Positions 25,801 through 38,000 of a stretch of DNA of 64,000 nt are shown here, in pieces (within the stretch, counting starts at the first letter, position 1; the number at the start of each line of letters is the position of its first letter). The position numbers and the translations under genes are program-made. Below the pieces are notes generated by a model. The model saw only the letters and a program-made list of their open reading frames with translations, was not told the DNA's origin and made no database searches. Source of the DNA: Phoebastria nigripes (taxonomy: Eukaryota; Chordata; Aves; Procellariiformes; Diomedeidae); the NCBI GenBank assembly GCA_035582835.1, contig JAYKAV010003432.1:1853710-1917709 (forward strand), read 5' to 3'.

Positions 25801-26272
25801 TGTATTCCAGCCCTACTGCTGACCCAGTGTAGCTACAGCGCAAAATCTTCTCTACAGCTAACAAAACTAAACTTACCACTTTCATGAAGGACAGAACATG
25901 GTTTAACTTTTCCATTTCAATCTTGGGTGTCGCTGTTCAAAAAAGATGTTGTTATTCATTACAGTGACAAACAAAATGTAAATACTTACATATTTCCTGC
26001 ATACTCTTTCGAAGGCTTTGAAGAAACTGTAACATTTTTCTCCAAGTAGAAAAAGGAAAAATAAAAACTTAGCAGTTGATAAAGAGTTGTTAACTAATTT
26101 TTAAAGGAAAACAGTTTTAAATACTTTCTGGAAGAAAATATAAAAAGAACTTTATAAACAATATTAACTAATATTTTCTTACTGAAACTTTTATCACTCT
26201 CCATCCTGAAGTATCTTGACTGTATGATAAAATTTTTTCTGAGACTTCATCCACAATTTTCTTATAGTCCAT
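19889..26272 (-). CDS. STARD6: StAR-related lipid transfer domain protein 6
   Basis: STARD6 is a small soluble START-domain protein of the StarD4/5/6 group that binds sterol; in mammals it is expressed mainly in germ cells. Six minus-strand coding exons, all with GT-AG junctions in frame, give 210 residues (human 220): 26272-26183, 26039-25990, 22914-22788, 21648-21531, 20459-20366, 20042-19889. The start MDYKKIVDEV and the segment SQDTSGWRVIKVS match the family N terminus. VRGYNNPCGYVCSP and the final LPTTLINLITETRAGLKG helix are typical of the C-terminal START fold. The start follows an acceptor at 26277, so the 5' untranslated region is on at least one separate exon (27511 upward). Introns are AT-rich with simple repeats and no other genes. 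Confidence 0.95.
25104..25132. repeat. (A)n(GA)n simple repeat
   Basis: A run of 17 A is followed by six GA units, in a STARD6 intron. No adjoining transposon was recognised. Confidence 0.9.
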
Positions 26273-27510
26273 TTACCTGTAAAGATTTAAAAGCAATTTG
26301 CTAGTATATGACAAAAGCGCTCCTTAAAGAGCAAAAAACATAGGGCTCTTTCCTGTATTCTTTTCACAGGCTTTAGTATATGTTAACTGAGTACTTCTAT
26401 CAAATGAACTTTTTATTCATCATATTCAATTTCAGAAAAAGACAGTCTTTATTTAAACAAAATTCTATAATTGACTTCCAGTCTGGGCTACTGAGAAGTA
26501 GCCGTTGGTGTGGAACTTGAGAATGAATTACAGCATCTAGTGAGACACACTGTTCACTCCATATTAAATCCATCATTACTCCACATTAAAACTTCCCCTC
26601 CTCATACAGTTTATCACCTGAGATTCTGATTCTGCCATGATTTGCTAAAGTCATTAGACTAGCAGCCAACTTGTGTAGTTAAAACACATGAGGCTTAAAC
26701 AATTGAAGAGAGATTTTTCTTACATCAGAGCTTTATGCAACCATCACTAGAGGCTGTGCTATTGTGGAAACCCTTTGGCAAGCGAGAGGCCTGGCTCTAG
26801 CAATAGCGCAGCAGCAAGGTTGCAGAAGCCACCCTTACCGAGCCGCCCTCCACCCAGCCCTGCCCAACGCCGACATCTCCTGTGCGCTGGAGCTCCCTAC
26901 CTCTCCACCCTTTCTTCCCCCAACACGTGCAGGGAGCTCTCTCTCCTATCAACTGTGGTTCTCAGGCCAACAGCGTTGAACGCTTCGGGACCGGTCTCTC
27001 ACACAAAGTTAACTTCATACCTAAACCTTTATGGGGCTGTCCCGTGTAACGGGTTGTACAGACTTTTCCAGAGCTACCTCAGTGACATGCTGTGGAATTT
27101 AGCCAGGTGCTCAGTCTGCACCCCGAAGGAGAGGTGCCCGCCGAGGGCTTAGGGCGCAGCACATCACGCACCCTCCACCGGCCACGAATTCGTGGCGCCT
27201 CCGGTGAAGCGGTGGGCTGGCCGGGCCCACCAGCACACGCAGCCCCCGCACCCAGCTCGGGGAGCGCTGACAGGCGAAGCCGAGCGCTGAAAACGCGGCG
27301 GAGCCGAAGGCCTGGCCGGCGGGACCCCCGTCCTCTGCGGAGACGGCCCTGAGGCGCGGCGCCCACCCCCACGAGGGGCGGCGGACAGCCCACCCGGCAG
27401 CCCCCCTCCTCGCCGTCCCGCGGAGACGGCGGCCCAGGCAAAGCGGCTGCCCCACCAGCGGGGACTCAAGGCAGGAGGAAGGGGAGGCGACAGCGACGAC
27501 TCGCACTCAC

Positions 27511-27600
27511 CTCAGCCGCGCGGAAGGGAGCGGAAAGACCTGCACCCAGCCCCGCCCCGCCTTCCCGCCGCGCCGGCGCGGGACATGCCGGGAGATGTAG
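27511..27600 (-). other. STARD6: STARD6 noncoding 5' exon (start approximate)
   Basis: The minus strand reads CGGCTGAG|GTGAGTGCGAG, a strong donor with the exon ending at 27511. Splicing to the acceptor before the STARD6 ATG (exon from 26276) gives an untranslated leader. The transcription start is set only roughly by the ZNF143-type site at about 27600. Confidence 0.55.
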
Positions 27601-27603
27601 TCC
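27582..27603 (-). promoter_or_regulatory. ZNF143/THAP11-type promoter element 1
   Basis: The minus strand reads GGACTACATCTCCCGGCATG, close to the ACTACAATTCCC-GCATGC element bound by ZNF143 (Staf) in many vertebrate bidirectional promoters. It lies at the presumed STARD6 start side of the island. Confidence 0.7.
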
Positions 27604-27633
27604 CGGCTAGNGCGGCGCCGGCCACCCGGCTTC

Positions 27634-27658
27634 GACTACAACTCCCGCAGGGCAGCGC
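27634..27658 (+). promoter_or_regulatory. ZNF143/THAP11-type promoter element 2
   Basis: The plus strand reads GACTACAACTCCCGCAGGGC, a second copy of the ACTACAACTCCC core in the opposite orientation to the element at 27582-27603, about 30 bases away. An inverted pair fits a promoter that fires both ways. Confidence 0.7.
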
Positions 27659-27668
27659 GGCCGGCCCT

Positions 27669-27690
27669 GCGCCTGCGCGCCGCCATTTTG
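27669..27690 (+). promoter_or_regulatory. NRF1-type and YY1-type sites
   Basis: GCGCCTGCGCGC at 27669-27680 fits the NRF1 palindrome family. The overlapping GCCGCCATTTTG at 27679-27690 fits the YY1 site, which in TATA-less promoters often marks the first bases of the transcript. This suggests the C18orf54 start is close to 27680. Confidence 0.6.
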
Positions 27691-28986
27691 CAAAGGGGTG
27701 CGGTCCCTTCAAAACCGCTGCGCGGCAAAGCCTGGAGGAGCGGCCGTTGTGGGGTGGGGACGCCCGGGGCTCCCGGGCAGGGCTGGGGAGGGATGGGCGG
27801 GTGGCGCACGCTCACGGTGTTGTGGAGGGACTGTGCTGCTTTAGGCTCTTCTTTTCCCCGCGCTGACTGTTTCTTGTGAGGGGAAGGGGGTCGGGGGTGC
27901 CCGCCACGGCCGGGTCTTCCCGTGCGGGCCCGTCCTGCCTCTCCCGGGGGTGTTGTGCGGGGATGGGGTCCCGGGAGGTCTCTGCCGGCTGCTCGGCTTT
28001 CTGGGGAAAACCACGTCGGCCTTGGAAGAGCTGGTCCCCGCTGTGCCTTTTTCATATAAATCCTTATGCTGCTGTTGCATGATGATCCTTGTACGCATGC
28101 GATATTGGATGTAACAAAGTTATTTATCTTTGTTCCTTGTTACAGCACCTGTTTTCTTAACACCTTAACAGGCTTTTCAAATGGTTATTTTGCCTACAGG
28201 GATGAAATGAACTGTTAGGTTTCTTTCAGTGACCTTGACCATCCTGATTACAGCATTTGGAACAAGCCTGCACTTCCAACTCTTCAATTTACAGTTTGTG
28301 GGGTTACAGAGGCACCTTGGATTGGGTTGACTAAATTGCATAGACAGGATGATTCTAAGTGCTCCCACGTGGCTTGTAAAATTCTTTTACTCTGTGTACC
28401 CATTCTGGTTATATAAAAATACCTGCAAGGGTAATGGCTTCCTACTCTTGTTACATTGAGTTGTTTAGTTTTTTCATACTATCTAAACTACTTCTATGTC
28501 TGTTTTTTTGTCCATGAAAGGTACTCTTGTGCTGGTTCTGAAATCAAAAGTTACGATACTTCTGTGTGTCTGCTGAATTGTATGTTTGGTGACAAATGTC
28601 AGCAATTCTTATGTGGAATCCTGTTCTTGCAAAAGNAGGGTACTGAGGTTCCTCTAGAACTAGCGAGGAGCTAGATTTTTGTGCTCTCTTGTTACATATT
28701 TTTTCCACTACCACAGTTTTAATATACAAGAAGTTTTCCCTATTGCTATTTCTTTTTCCAGAGCCTTTATTTTCTGCCTTTTACTTTTCCAGGGATGGCG
28801 CATACATATGACAAACTTCTTTGAAAAGCAGCAAGTTGAATAGCTAAGTAGTAATGTTTAGGAAAATAGTAAAATTACATAACAAAAGTAAAAAATCCCA
28901 GATACGTTACAGTTTATGAGAAGACATTTCGGTGCAGATGATCACTTGCAGTTTTCTTTCTTTTTCCATTTAGATTGATTAAAAAG

Positions 28987-29064
28987 ATGAGTGAAGATTC
29001 TAATAGAAACCTGGATAAAAACCATGAAAAGCTCAATAAAAGAAAGCAGTATCTGCTCTCCTGA
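28987..29064 (+). promoter_or_regulatory. Overlapping upstream ORF at the C18orf54 start
   Basis: In the exon beginning at 28974 the first ATG (28987) has A at -3 and opens a 25-residue frame ([16 protein letters not shown]...) that stops at 29064. It overlaps the main coding frame, which starts at ATG 29024, in a different register. In the main frame a TGA sits at 28988-28990, so the coding frame cannot extend upstream within this exon. Either this is an inhibitory upstream ORF or a base is missing from the assembly between 28987 and 29064. Confidence 0.45.
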
Positions 29065-32000
29065 TTCAACAATATCTTCTCTTTTAACAAGTTATAGCAT
29101 TGACAGCAATAATCCATACTCAGACAGTTTGATTCACTACAAGGACAAGCTTTACAGCTCTGCATCTGAGGCTCTGGAGGCTTATATTGAAGATTTTAAT
29201 CTAAGTCTCACATCTTCAGAAATAAGCACTGGAAAAATCTGCATATGTCAAAGCACTCCCAAACAAGTTGAGTTTTCAAAGCATCGTGCCAAAGAAAAAC
29301 ATGGTATGTCTTCTGCAAATATGTCTTTTAATAAGTTTTGGTGTTTGTTATTTGTTTGTTCGTTGTTTTTTTTTTTTTTATTGCCAATGGTATTGCAACT
29401 CCTTGTCTCACACCAGGTGTGTTTTGTTGAAGCAATATTCCCTGCACAACTGCTTGCAAGTCTTTATGGCATAGTAAATGATGCTTGGTCACGGCTAGCA
29501 ATATTTGTCATTCTCTGTAATGCTTTTTTGTAAATGCTTGGTGGATTGGTGAGAATTCATGACCATGCTCGTAGATGCAATAATAAATTCCAGCATATGG
29601 AATAGAAAGTGTATTTTCTATATGTGAATATATGCTAAAGACAGTGTAAATCATTGCTTAAACCTGAGTCTTGAAAAAAATCTCAGTTTCCTTTCCAGAG
29701 TAAGTAACATCAGAATCTAATTAATTGAAGGAGTTCCCTTAAACACTGCTTTGTCTTAGAACAAAATTTGCCCCTTATCCATTGATTTTTATGGAATGTA
29801 CTTTTGGGTCTGAAGTCTAACCCAACAGGGTAACGTATATGGATTTGAANTGGCTTTTGTCATTATTAGTTAGCTTGAATAAATAAATACTTAATTGATT
29901 ATATGAACTTTTATGACAAGATCTAGAGTAGATAACCGTGCTTGAGCTAATTTATACTGCAAATGCTTTGTCCATTACATCTAAAATAACAAAGTCCTAA
30001 GTATAGGCAAACTTTGTACCTGAAAAAAGATGCTTGCCTGGGTTGCATTGGTATGGACAGTTATGGTAACATACTGTATTATTCAGGGCTTTTTTTTCTT
30101 CACCATAGCCTATAACCTTCCTCTAGCTTCACACCTTTCCTTTCTTTCTCTTATCAAGACAGCTGGTTTTTAGCTGTGTTTAGCTTATGGCTTATATTTT
30201 TCTAGTACAAACCATCTTCTACTTAAGTTTAACTGACTTCCCAAATAAAAATAAGCATTCTGATTATCACTAAAAATGAGAAAGTTTTCTATGAAAGATG
30301 TCATCTGCTCATATTTTACTCTGAAATTTCTCTGTTGCTGTTCTTTGCAGAAGTCTCATTAGCTCCATTCACATATTAGCTAGTCTGCATGTATGTTTTG
30401 TATGTTATAATAGTCTGTAATATACAGATTTCACTTACTGATATTATAGTGAAAGTGAGAAAAAATAACTTCCAGGTAGTAGCTGAGGAAAACCTATTTT
30501 TGTGAATCAAAGTGCTTCATAGTTTCAGTAAAAAAAAAAAAAAGGATTTAATGCTACAATTTTTCCCTGAAAAACTGCCAAGTCAAATCGTATGCAGTAT
30601 GTAAGTGTCTGTAGAATCATAAAATGGTCTATAGGCCCATTATCTGGCTACTTGCCTTGCAAGCTATTGCTTTTAGCCATCCTTTTCACTAGTAAATGTG
30701 CTCAACTTCAGTATGGGGGAAACCATCCCTAACATTACTGTGTGGAGGAAGTGTNGGTACTAGGACTGAAATACTAAGGACATATCTGCAAAATATACAA
30801 TTCTGAATGTGCAACTAAAAATGGACTGTAGAATGTTGAAATCTTGTTTCTCTTAAATAAAAAATTAAAGAAAATACTCAAAGCTGTAAATGTTGTGTAC
30901 TATGAAAGGAAGGGTAACTTTTGACTAGTAAGGTTTATATCAAGATTCTGATTAGAAACGGAACTGCTCTTGCAAGAACGGTAATTCAGGACGCCCTGGT
31001 AAAGAATATATTTCAGCTTTAAATTATTACTTCATGTTAGATATTTACAAATGTATCATTTTGGTATGCTTGAAGTTTAGCAATTAATGTAAAATATCTT
31101 TGTTTTTCAGCATTGGACGATTTTAATCAGCACATAGGACTGGGTTCTCTTGCTTCACCCTGTAGAAGGCAAACTGAGTGTGACCCAGACTTGATTAGTC
31201 TTGCGACGGATGATCTGTTAGCATTTCCAGCAGATGGATCACTGCCCTTTGTCCAGCATACTCCTTTTAAATCAAGGCATCAAAGTAGTGAGTGGAACAG
31301 GCGGTCACTTAAAACATCCTTCTGCCCTTACCAAACCTCATCCCTCGATACTGAAAGCGGTTTCAGTCTCCAGGAGAATGGGAAAGCTGTTGCTCACCAG
31401 AATCCACACACAGACTTCAGCAAAAAGAAATGCAATGTGTATACATCTGATAGGTATGATTCTGTCTCCTGTAAAGGAAGTTCGAGACNCTTGTCGTTTG
31501 AAGAGAACTCTAACACTTTTCCTGTTAAGAATTATCCAAGGTGGCTTACCAGTCAGAAGTCTGACTTAAGTGTATCAGGAATAAGTAGTATTCCCAATTT
31601 TCACTACCCAGTCTGGCTTAAGAGTTACAACCTTTTTTCTGATTCAACTGAAGAAAATGATGGTCAAAATTTTAATATACAAGGCAAAGCTTCCTCTTCA
31701 CAAACCTCTGAGATCCTGAAAAAAAGACACTCTGTAGATAAAGACAGTTCTAATTTTTTTGAACAAAACAGTTGCCTGGATCTGAGAGGTGATAACAAAG
31801 TAGAAGAAAGTTACAACTATGACAATCCAGATGCATGCTTCCAATTTGATAACTCATTTTCAAGACACACCAAAAAGCCATTCAGAGGTAACTATATTTC
31901 ATATAATTTGTTTTTTTAATTTTGGGGGTATGTGTATAAGGACATGTACATTTTTTAAACCAACACTCTAGCCGTGTTGGTCTGACTGCACTGTACAGTA

Positions 32001-35000
32001 GATTTATTCACGTCCATCTTTGACAAATGACTCAAAGCACTTACTAGTAGTTGACTAAGTTAAACGGCTTTTATACTGTAAGTTTTCATATATAAATCAA
32101 TATTTAAGCATTCCTTTTACAGCAAAGTATTTATTACAGTGGCATATTTAGTACCTTGCTGCAAGATAATGACAGTAATTCCATGAATATTTTAATAGAA
32201 TTTCAAGCATTAAATTAAATTACATGAAGTGTAACCTTGGGGGAGACAGATTCCTAAACATAGTGTAAATGAACCTGTCAAATTGGTAAGAAATACCATT
32301 TATCGTGAAGTCTTTTTCTCTACTTTACACAGGCCNCAGGAGATACTTGTAACCCACATACTTAGGCTATCCAGTGCCTTCAGTTTTGTAAAGACTTTCC
32401 CTAGGAATCTCATGTAGCTACTCTTTGCAGCAGGCCATCGCTCTTCAGAAGCAGGGAGGTCCTCCCATGGTGAAGCACCATCTTTGTATTATGAAATATC
32501 AGCAAGATTTGCTTTGATATGAGAGATTAACATTTCCAAATGTTAATTACCTTCAGTTCTGTCTAAGTTTATTCATTTAAAAAGAAAAATATTTTTTCTT
32601 TGTTATGCAAAGCATATATATTGATCTCTCCCTTTTTCCAAGAGGTTATATNAAAAAACGAAGTTAAAATGTTGTTTGTTGTGAATTCAAAGTGACAAAA
32701 TGCCATATATGCAAATGTCTGCAAATACCTTTCTAGTGTGTGTGCATGATGAACTTTAAATATAGGGTTATATCTTTTTTTACACACAAAATTTTACCAA
32801 TCACGAACAGGCTGGGTATAAAAAAATATATATGAGAATGTGTCTGTCATTTTGAGTGCTTATCTCAACCTATTTTTAAATGTGAGTCCTGTATGTGATT
32901 GTATATGTGATTTGCATGTATATGTTTGCATGATTTCTCTCCCAGGTGTCTGTAAAAGCAGCTATTAGAAAAACATGTACAAAATAATAAGAAAATTAAC
33001 CTAATAACTTACAATATTAATAAGTAATATGTAAAATTGTATTGTGAATTAATATTAATTATATTTCCTATAGCATGAAAGCAGATTAAAAACATTAAGT
33101 AATCTTGAATACTGCATATGATACTTGTTTTACCTAAATTAGGAAAAGAAATGCTTGATGACTATAAACTACTCTCCTGACTAGAACCTTGCAGATCCCA
33201 TTTGGTACTGATGATTTACATGCTATACTGCCATACCAAGATAACCAAAGGAGTTGTATTGGGGCTGTACTTTCTCCAAAATATTTCCAGTGCTAATTCA
33301 TCTGTAGTAATTTTCCTGGAGTATTACATAAAATTAAAAGTAATGTGGAAATAATGCCCTTGAAGAGGGTTGGACACATTGTGTCTTTGTTTTTTTTAGA
33401 AGACCAGCTTGAGCTACTTACCTTGAAGGCTGACAAAGGTCTAGAGAGTTCAGCTGAAGATTTGTCAAATACTCTGGAAAATGATGGCAGTCCTTCTACA
33501 ACAGATATACTAGGAGCAGAAAGATCATGGGAAAATGCTCCAGGTGCTTTGTAAGTAAACATATATTTTGGAATAATTTCTTCATGAAAATGCATAATGT
33601 ACTTAATTGCTTTTGTGTATAGATTATAAGTAAAGGTGATGTGGCATGTTACATAAAGAAAGGATTTACTATTAGATTTCTTGCTAGTGCTAAATGTTTG
33701 CTATTTCAAGGTCAGGATATTGGTGCACTGCTTTCCCTTTTTCATTGACTTGCAAAGAGTGCTATCAATATTACTCACTGTTGCCTTTTAATAATATCTT
33801 TGTATATCAATGATACATAAGAAATATTTATTTCAAGAGAAAAATCATTTAATGGAACTTAAATTGACATATTTACTAGTTTATGATTAATAGTTTATGA
33901 AAAACAAGTTAATAGTGTTTTAAATACTTGGGTTTTTTAACAAGTTAAAAAAAGTGGTGCGGCCTTGGGAAGTTTTGGAACAGTCTGAAAGTGAAATTTC
34001 AGTTGTTCAGGAACTGAAAGGTTATTTCACAGAATCAAAGAATAGTAAAAATCAATACTAGAACTTCCTATGGTTTCCTACAGTTTTTAAGAAGCTGCTA
34101 CGTGTATGTGGTTCTGGGTGTTGTCTTTACCCTAGAAGATTTTGAACTATTGGTTAATTTTGGCAATATTTAACAGGTGAGTAAAAGTCTCAAACTGCAC
34201 ATTCCTGCAGGTGATAATAGAAACAATACTATTCATGCTCCCATTGAGAGAGAGGCTAATAATCTAGTCTCCTGCTAGCCACCAGAATACCCACGTAGGA
34301 GAACATCCCTGGAAATCAGGCTTCATTAATACCTGTTTCTATGAGACTACTAGCTTTGAATTAAAATACCTTAGAGACAGTAGAAGAATTAGAGGTCAGT
34401 AAGCAGAAGGTAACTATTTTTCTTTAGGTGTTGAATACTAATGGAGGAGTACCAGGTGTAAGAAAAACACTCATGTGTAATAAATTATAGCTAAGAAGTC
34501 CTTACCTTGCCTTTTTTGTTTAGTTGATTTTTGTGGCTATTCAGGTTTTGGTTATACTGGCAAAACTGGAAAAAATAGTTGTGTGTTTCTCACGCATACA
34601 CCAAGGTGCTGACAGGACTACTCAGTGCCCCCTTGGTGTTGCATTGTTGCAATATATCTGGTTTCATTATAATGACTACATCCTAAAACAATTCTTTTAG
34701 TTTATAAACCTGTTGTTATTCTCCATTGCATGTTTAATGTTGGTTTAGCAAATCACCAGTGCCTGTGTGCTNTGAGGACATGGAGAATGCTCTACCATTC
34801 CCCAAGGCAGATATCATACATAAGTTCTTGGAAGACTGTTTAAATGACAAAAATAAGGTCAGTAAAACTGAGTATTTATTTCTGAGACTGCCCAAAATAT
34901 GTAAGGCTGGTAAATATTAGAATGGGGAATACCTGTAAACTGATTTTCCTTCTTCCATAATATATAAAGTAGAAAGTCATCATGCTCAAATATGACTAAA

Positions 35001-38000
35001 CTACTGCAGTTAGAATTCATACAGTTATTAAATCCTATAATCTAACCCTTGGTCACAATTATGATTAAGAAAGCATCTAACTATAAAATGCTTTGCTTAA
35101 TAATAGTTTGACTTTTACACTCATGTTTTGTTTAAATAATAATTTTCCTGCCTCGAGTAAAGGAAGACTTTTTTTTTTTTGCTACTGATGTATTAAATAC
35201 TACTAATTTCCTAGCCTGGCTGATGTACTGTTGGGTATGAATCAAGTTCAAGAGGTAAGTTAAGTAATACGTTTCTTATTATTTATGCTCTTGTACTAGA
35301 ATTGGATCACGGATTGAATTTACTCTTTTGATTATTCATTATTTTATTCTCATTCTTACATATTAATCACCTTCTTGGCAGTCTTAATATTGTTTAGTCT
35401 TTCATTTTGATCATATAAACCCTTTATCCTTTTCTCAGCTAGGGAGATGAGCACTGAGCCCAGTATTCTAGTTGAAAGGCATACTATTAATTTATGTACT
35501 GGTGTGTTTCCTTTACTTTCCCTATTGTCCTTGAATCTTAACTGCTCTGTTTTCCCATCTTGTAGTAAACAGAGCATTACCCTTTAAGTTTTTCCACTGT
35601 GACACATGCTTCTGTTTCCCTAAGGAGTTAATTGACACAGAACCTAACCATGTGCATGAGTAATTCAAATTATTCTGTCTGAATGGTGCTTCACTGTATT
35701 TCATCCTTCAGTCTTCCCGTTCTCTTGGTTCTGCTAGATCATCAGACATTTCTAGACATAAGTATTTCTAGATTATCCACAAATTTTTGTCACCTTGAGT
35801 TAATTTGCTTTTTTGATTATAGAATGAGCAGATATCATATAGATGCTAATTATATGAATGAATCTGTTTATCATTAAGGAATTTTACTTGCTCTGTCAGT
35901 TAGGAAATGCTGAAACATGTTCCAGCACTGCTGTCACAGCATTACAAGGACTGACTTAATATAGTTGAATTATGACTGTCTTAATATTCTTGAATTATTT
36001 TACACAAGCCAGGGCTGAGGCCTTTCTGTGTTGTTTCACGTCTTCCTAACAATGTGTGTATTTACAGTGATTTCACTGACCATACAGTGGCATAAATTAA
36101 GATGAACCAGTGTAGCATCATGCATGTACAATTTATAAACAGACCTTTAAAGAATAGGTAGAGGGAAACAGTCATACAAATCAGCCTTTAACTTGTTTCA
36201 GGGAAACTTCAAAAGTTGTTTGTTTTATGTGCACTGCAGTATACTGCAAGATCAACAAATTCTTTGGGTTTTGGTTTAGGAAAATATTCTTTCTGGAGGT
36301 AATCATCACAGGCCCCTTGAAGCTTTGAAGCTAATGTTGTTTAAACTTCAAGCAATTCAGGGAAGTTTGAGCGAGAATGAAACTGCTGAGCAAAAGGAAG
36401 AGTTTGAAGAAGTGAGTCAGTTTCCTTATGTTGTATCTTGTCAAAACCTATGTGCTGTGTCCATTTCTGAGAGAAGTTGTTAGTCCTTTTATAGACTTGG
36501 TTTCCAGTCATCTTAGAGCATTGCCAGCAGATTCAATCCAGTTTGCATCAGGAGCATATGCTCAAGACCGCTGTGCCTTAAATCCCTTGTGTCTTGTTGC
36601 TGCTGTTGCAAATTGGAGGCTGTGTGCTACGTTATACTGCAGCCTCTCCTGTTTGCAGGGGCACTGTGTGGCAGGTCAGTAACTCGACAGTGGCCTCAGC
36701 NGTGCTACAGAAAGCAGTACTTGTAAGCCAGGAGATGGCGACATTTCAGGCAATCCTGCCCGAAGAGAGCAGACNGTGCTCTCCTCTGCTGCTCTAGCAA
36801 TAGCTGTGTTCTGGAAAAGTGGTCTTCTGATAATATCCCCGTTAATTCTAGGCTTTCGGGAGCATGTACCAAATTTTTAAAAAGCCAGACATTCTGAAAT
36901 GCTCTATCCTTGTCTCCTTTGGCATCAGTGAATTGGCACTTTTGTTTCAAAATGATTTCATAGACTTATATTATCTCTTTTTACCTCTTTCATAATGTTG
37001 CTTGCATACAGTTCTTAAACTCTATGTCCTATACTCAGTAGTGAATGAAATGCTGCATATATACCTGGATCAGGCAGGCTGGGGGAATGGGCCAACAGGA
37101 ACCTCCTGAAATTCAACAGGGACAAATGCAAGGCCTTGCACCTGGGAAGGAAGAAACCCCTGCAGCCATACAGGCTAGGGACCGCCTGGCTAGGGAACTG
37201 CTCTGTTGAAAATGCCCAAGAGGTCTTGGTAGGTACAAGCTGAACATGAGTTGTGTGCCCTGGTAGGAAAGGAGGAACAGCAGGGTCTGGTGTATATGGA
37301 CAGAAGCACAGTCAATGGATCAAGAGAAATGATTGTCCCTCTTTATCCCCCAGCACTTATTAGACCACATCTATAATACCGCATCCAGGTTTAGGCCCCT
37401 CACTTCAGGAGAGACATCAATAAGCTGGTGGAGGGGCACCTAGGTGGTTGGGGGCTACAGCACTTGTTTATNGGGGGAGCTGACTGAACTGGGCTTGTTC
37501 AGGCTAGAGAAGAAGAAGTTTTGGGGGACCTAATAGAAGTCTTCCTGCACCTATGAGGAGGGTATCAAGAAGATGGAGCCAGGGTCTTCATAGTGGTACA
37601 TGGTAGAAGGATAAGAAACAGGCATAAATTGAAACAGGAGGTTCACACTGGACGTTGGGAGAAACTTTTTAACCCTGAAGGCAGCCAAGCACTGGAACAA
37701 GTTGTTCAAGAGAGGTTGTGCAGTCTCCATCCTTGGAGGTTTTCAGGATTTGACTGGATAAAGCCCTGAGCCTGCTGTAACCTTGTAGCTGCCTCTGCTT
37801 TGAGCAGGAGCCCACCTCCTGAGGTCCCTCCCAACCTGAATTACTTTATGATGCTATAAAGTTGCTGTCAATACTTTCCAATGCAGTGTGCTAGAAAAAT
37901 TCCATGTTTTCTGTCTTATTCAGCTACTTTTCCTTCCCTCAGTTAACAATTTTTTTTTTTAAGCTTTCTGAAAAAGCAGAGGCTGAATTAAAACTGTGTG

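Larger units (their letters stand above)
27100..27990. promoter_or_regulatory. CpG island and shared promoter of STARD6 and C18orf54
   Basis: A sharp CpG-dense block separates the minus-strand STARD6 from the plus-strand C18orf54. STARD6 has a noncoding first exon whose donor (GAG|GTGAGT on the minus strand) is at 27511. The C18orf54 start site is expected around 27640-27720, near the NRF1/YY1-type sites. No TATA box was seen. Open frames inside the island on both strands are GC artefacts. Confidence 0.8.

Noticed and set aside
26764..27506. Several frames of about 70-130 codons at the STARD6/C18orf54 island
   Set aside because: They are in the CpG island or upstream of the STARD6 coding start, are Pro/Arg-rich and match nothing.
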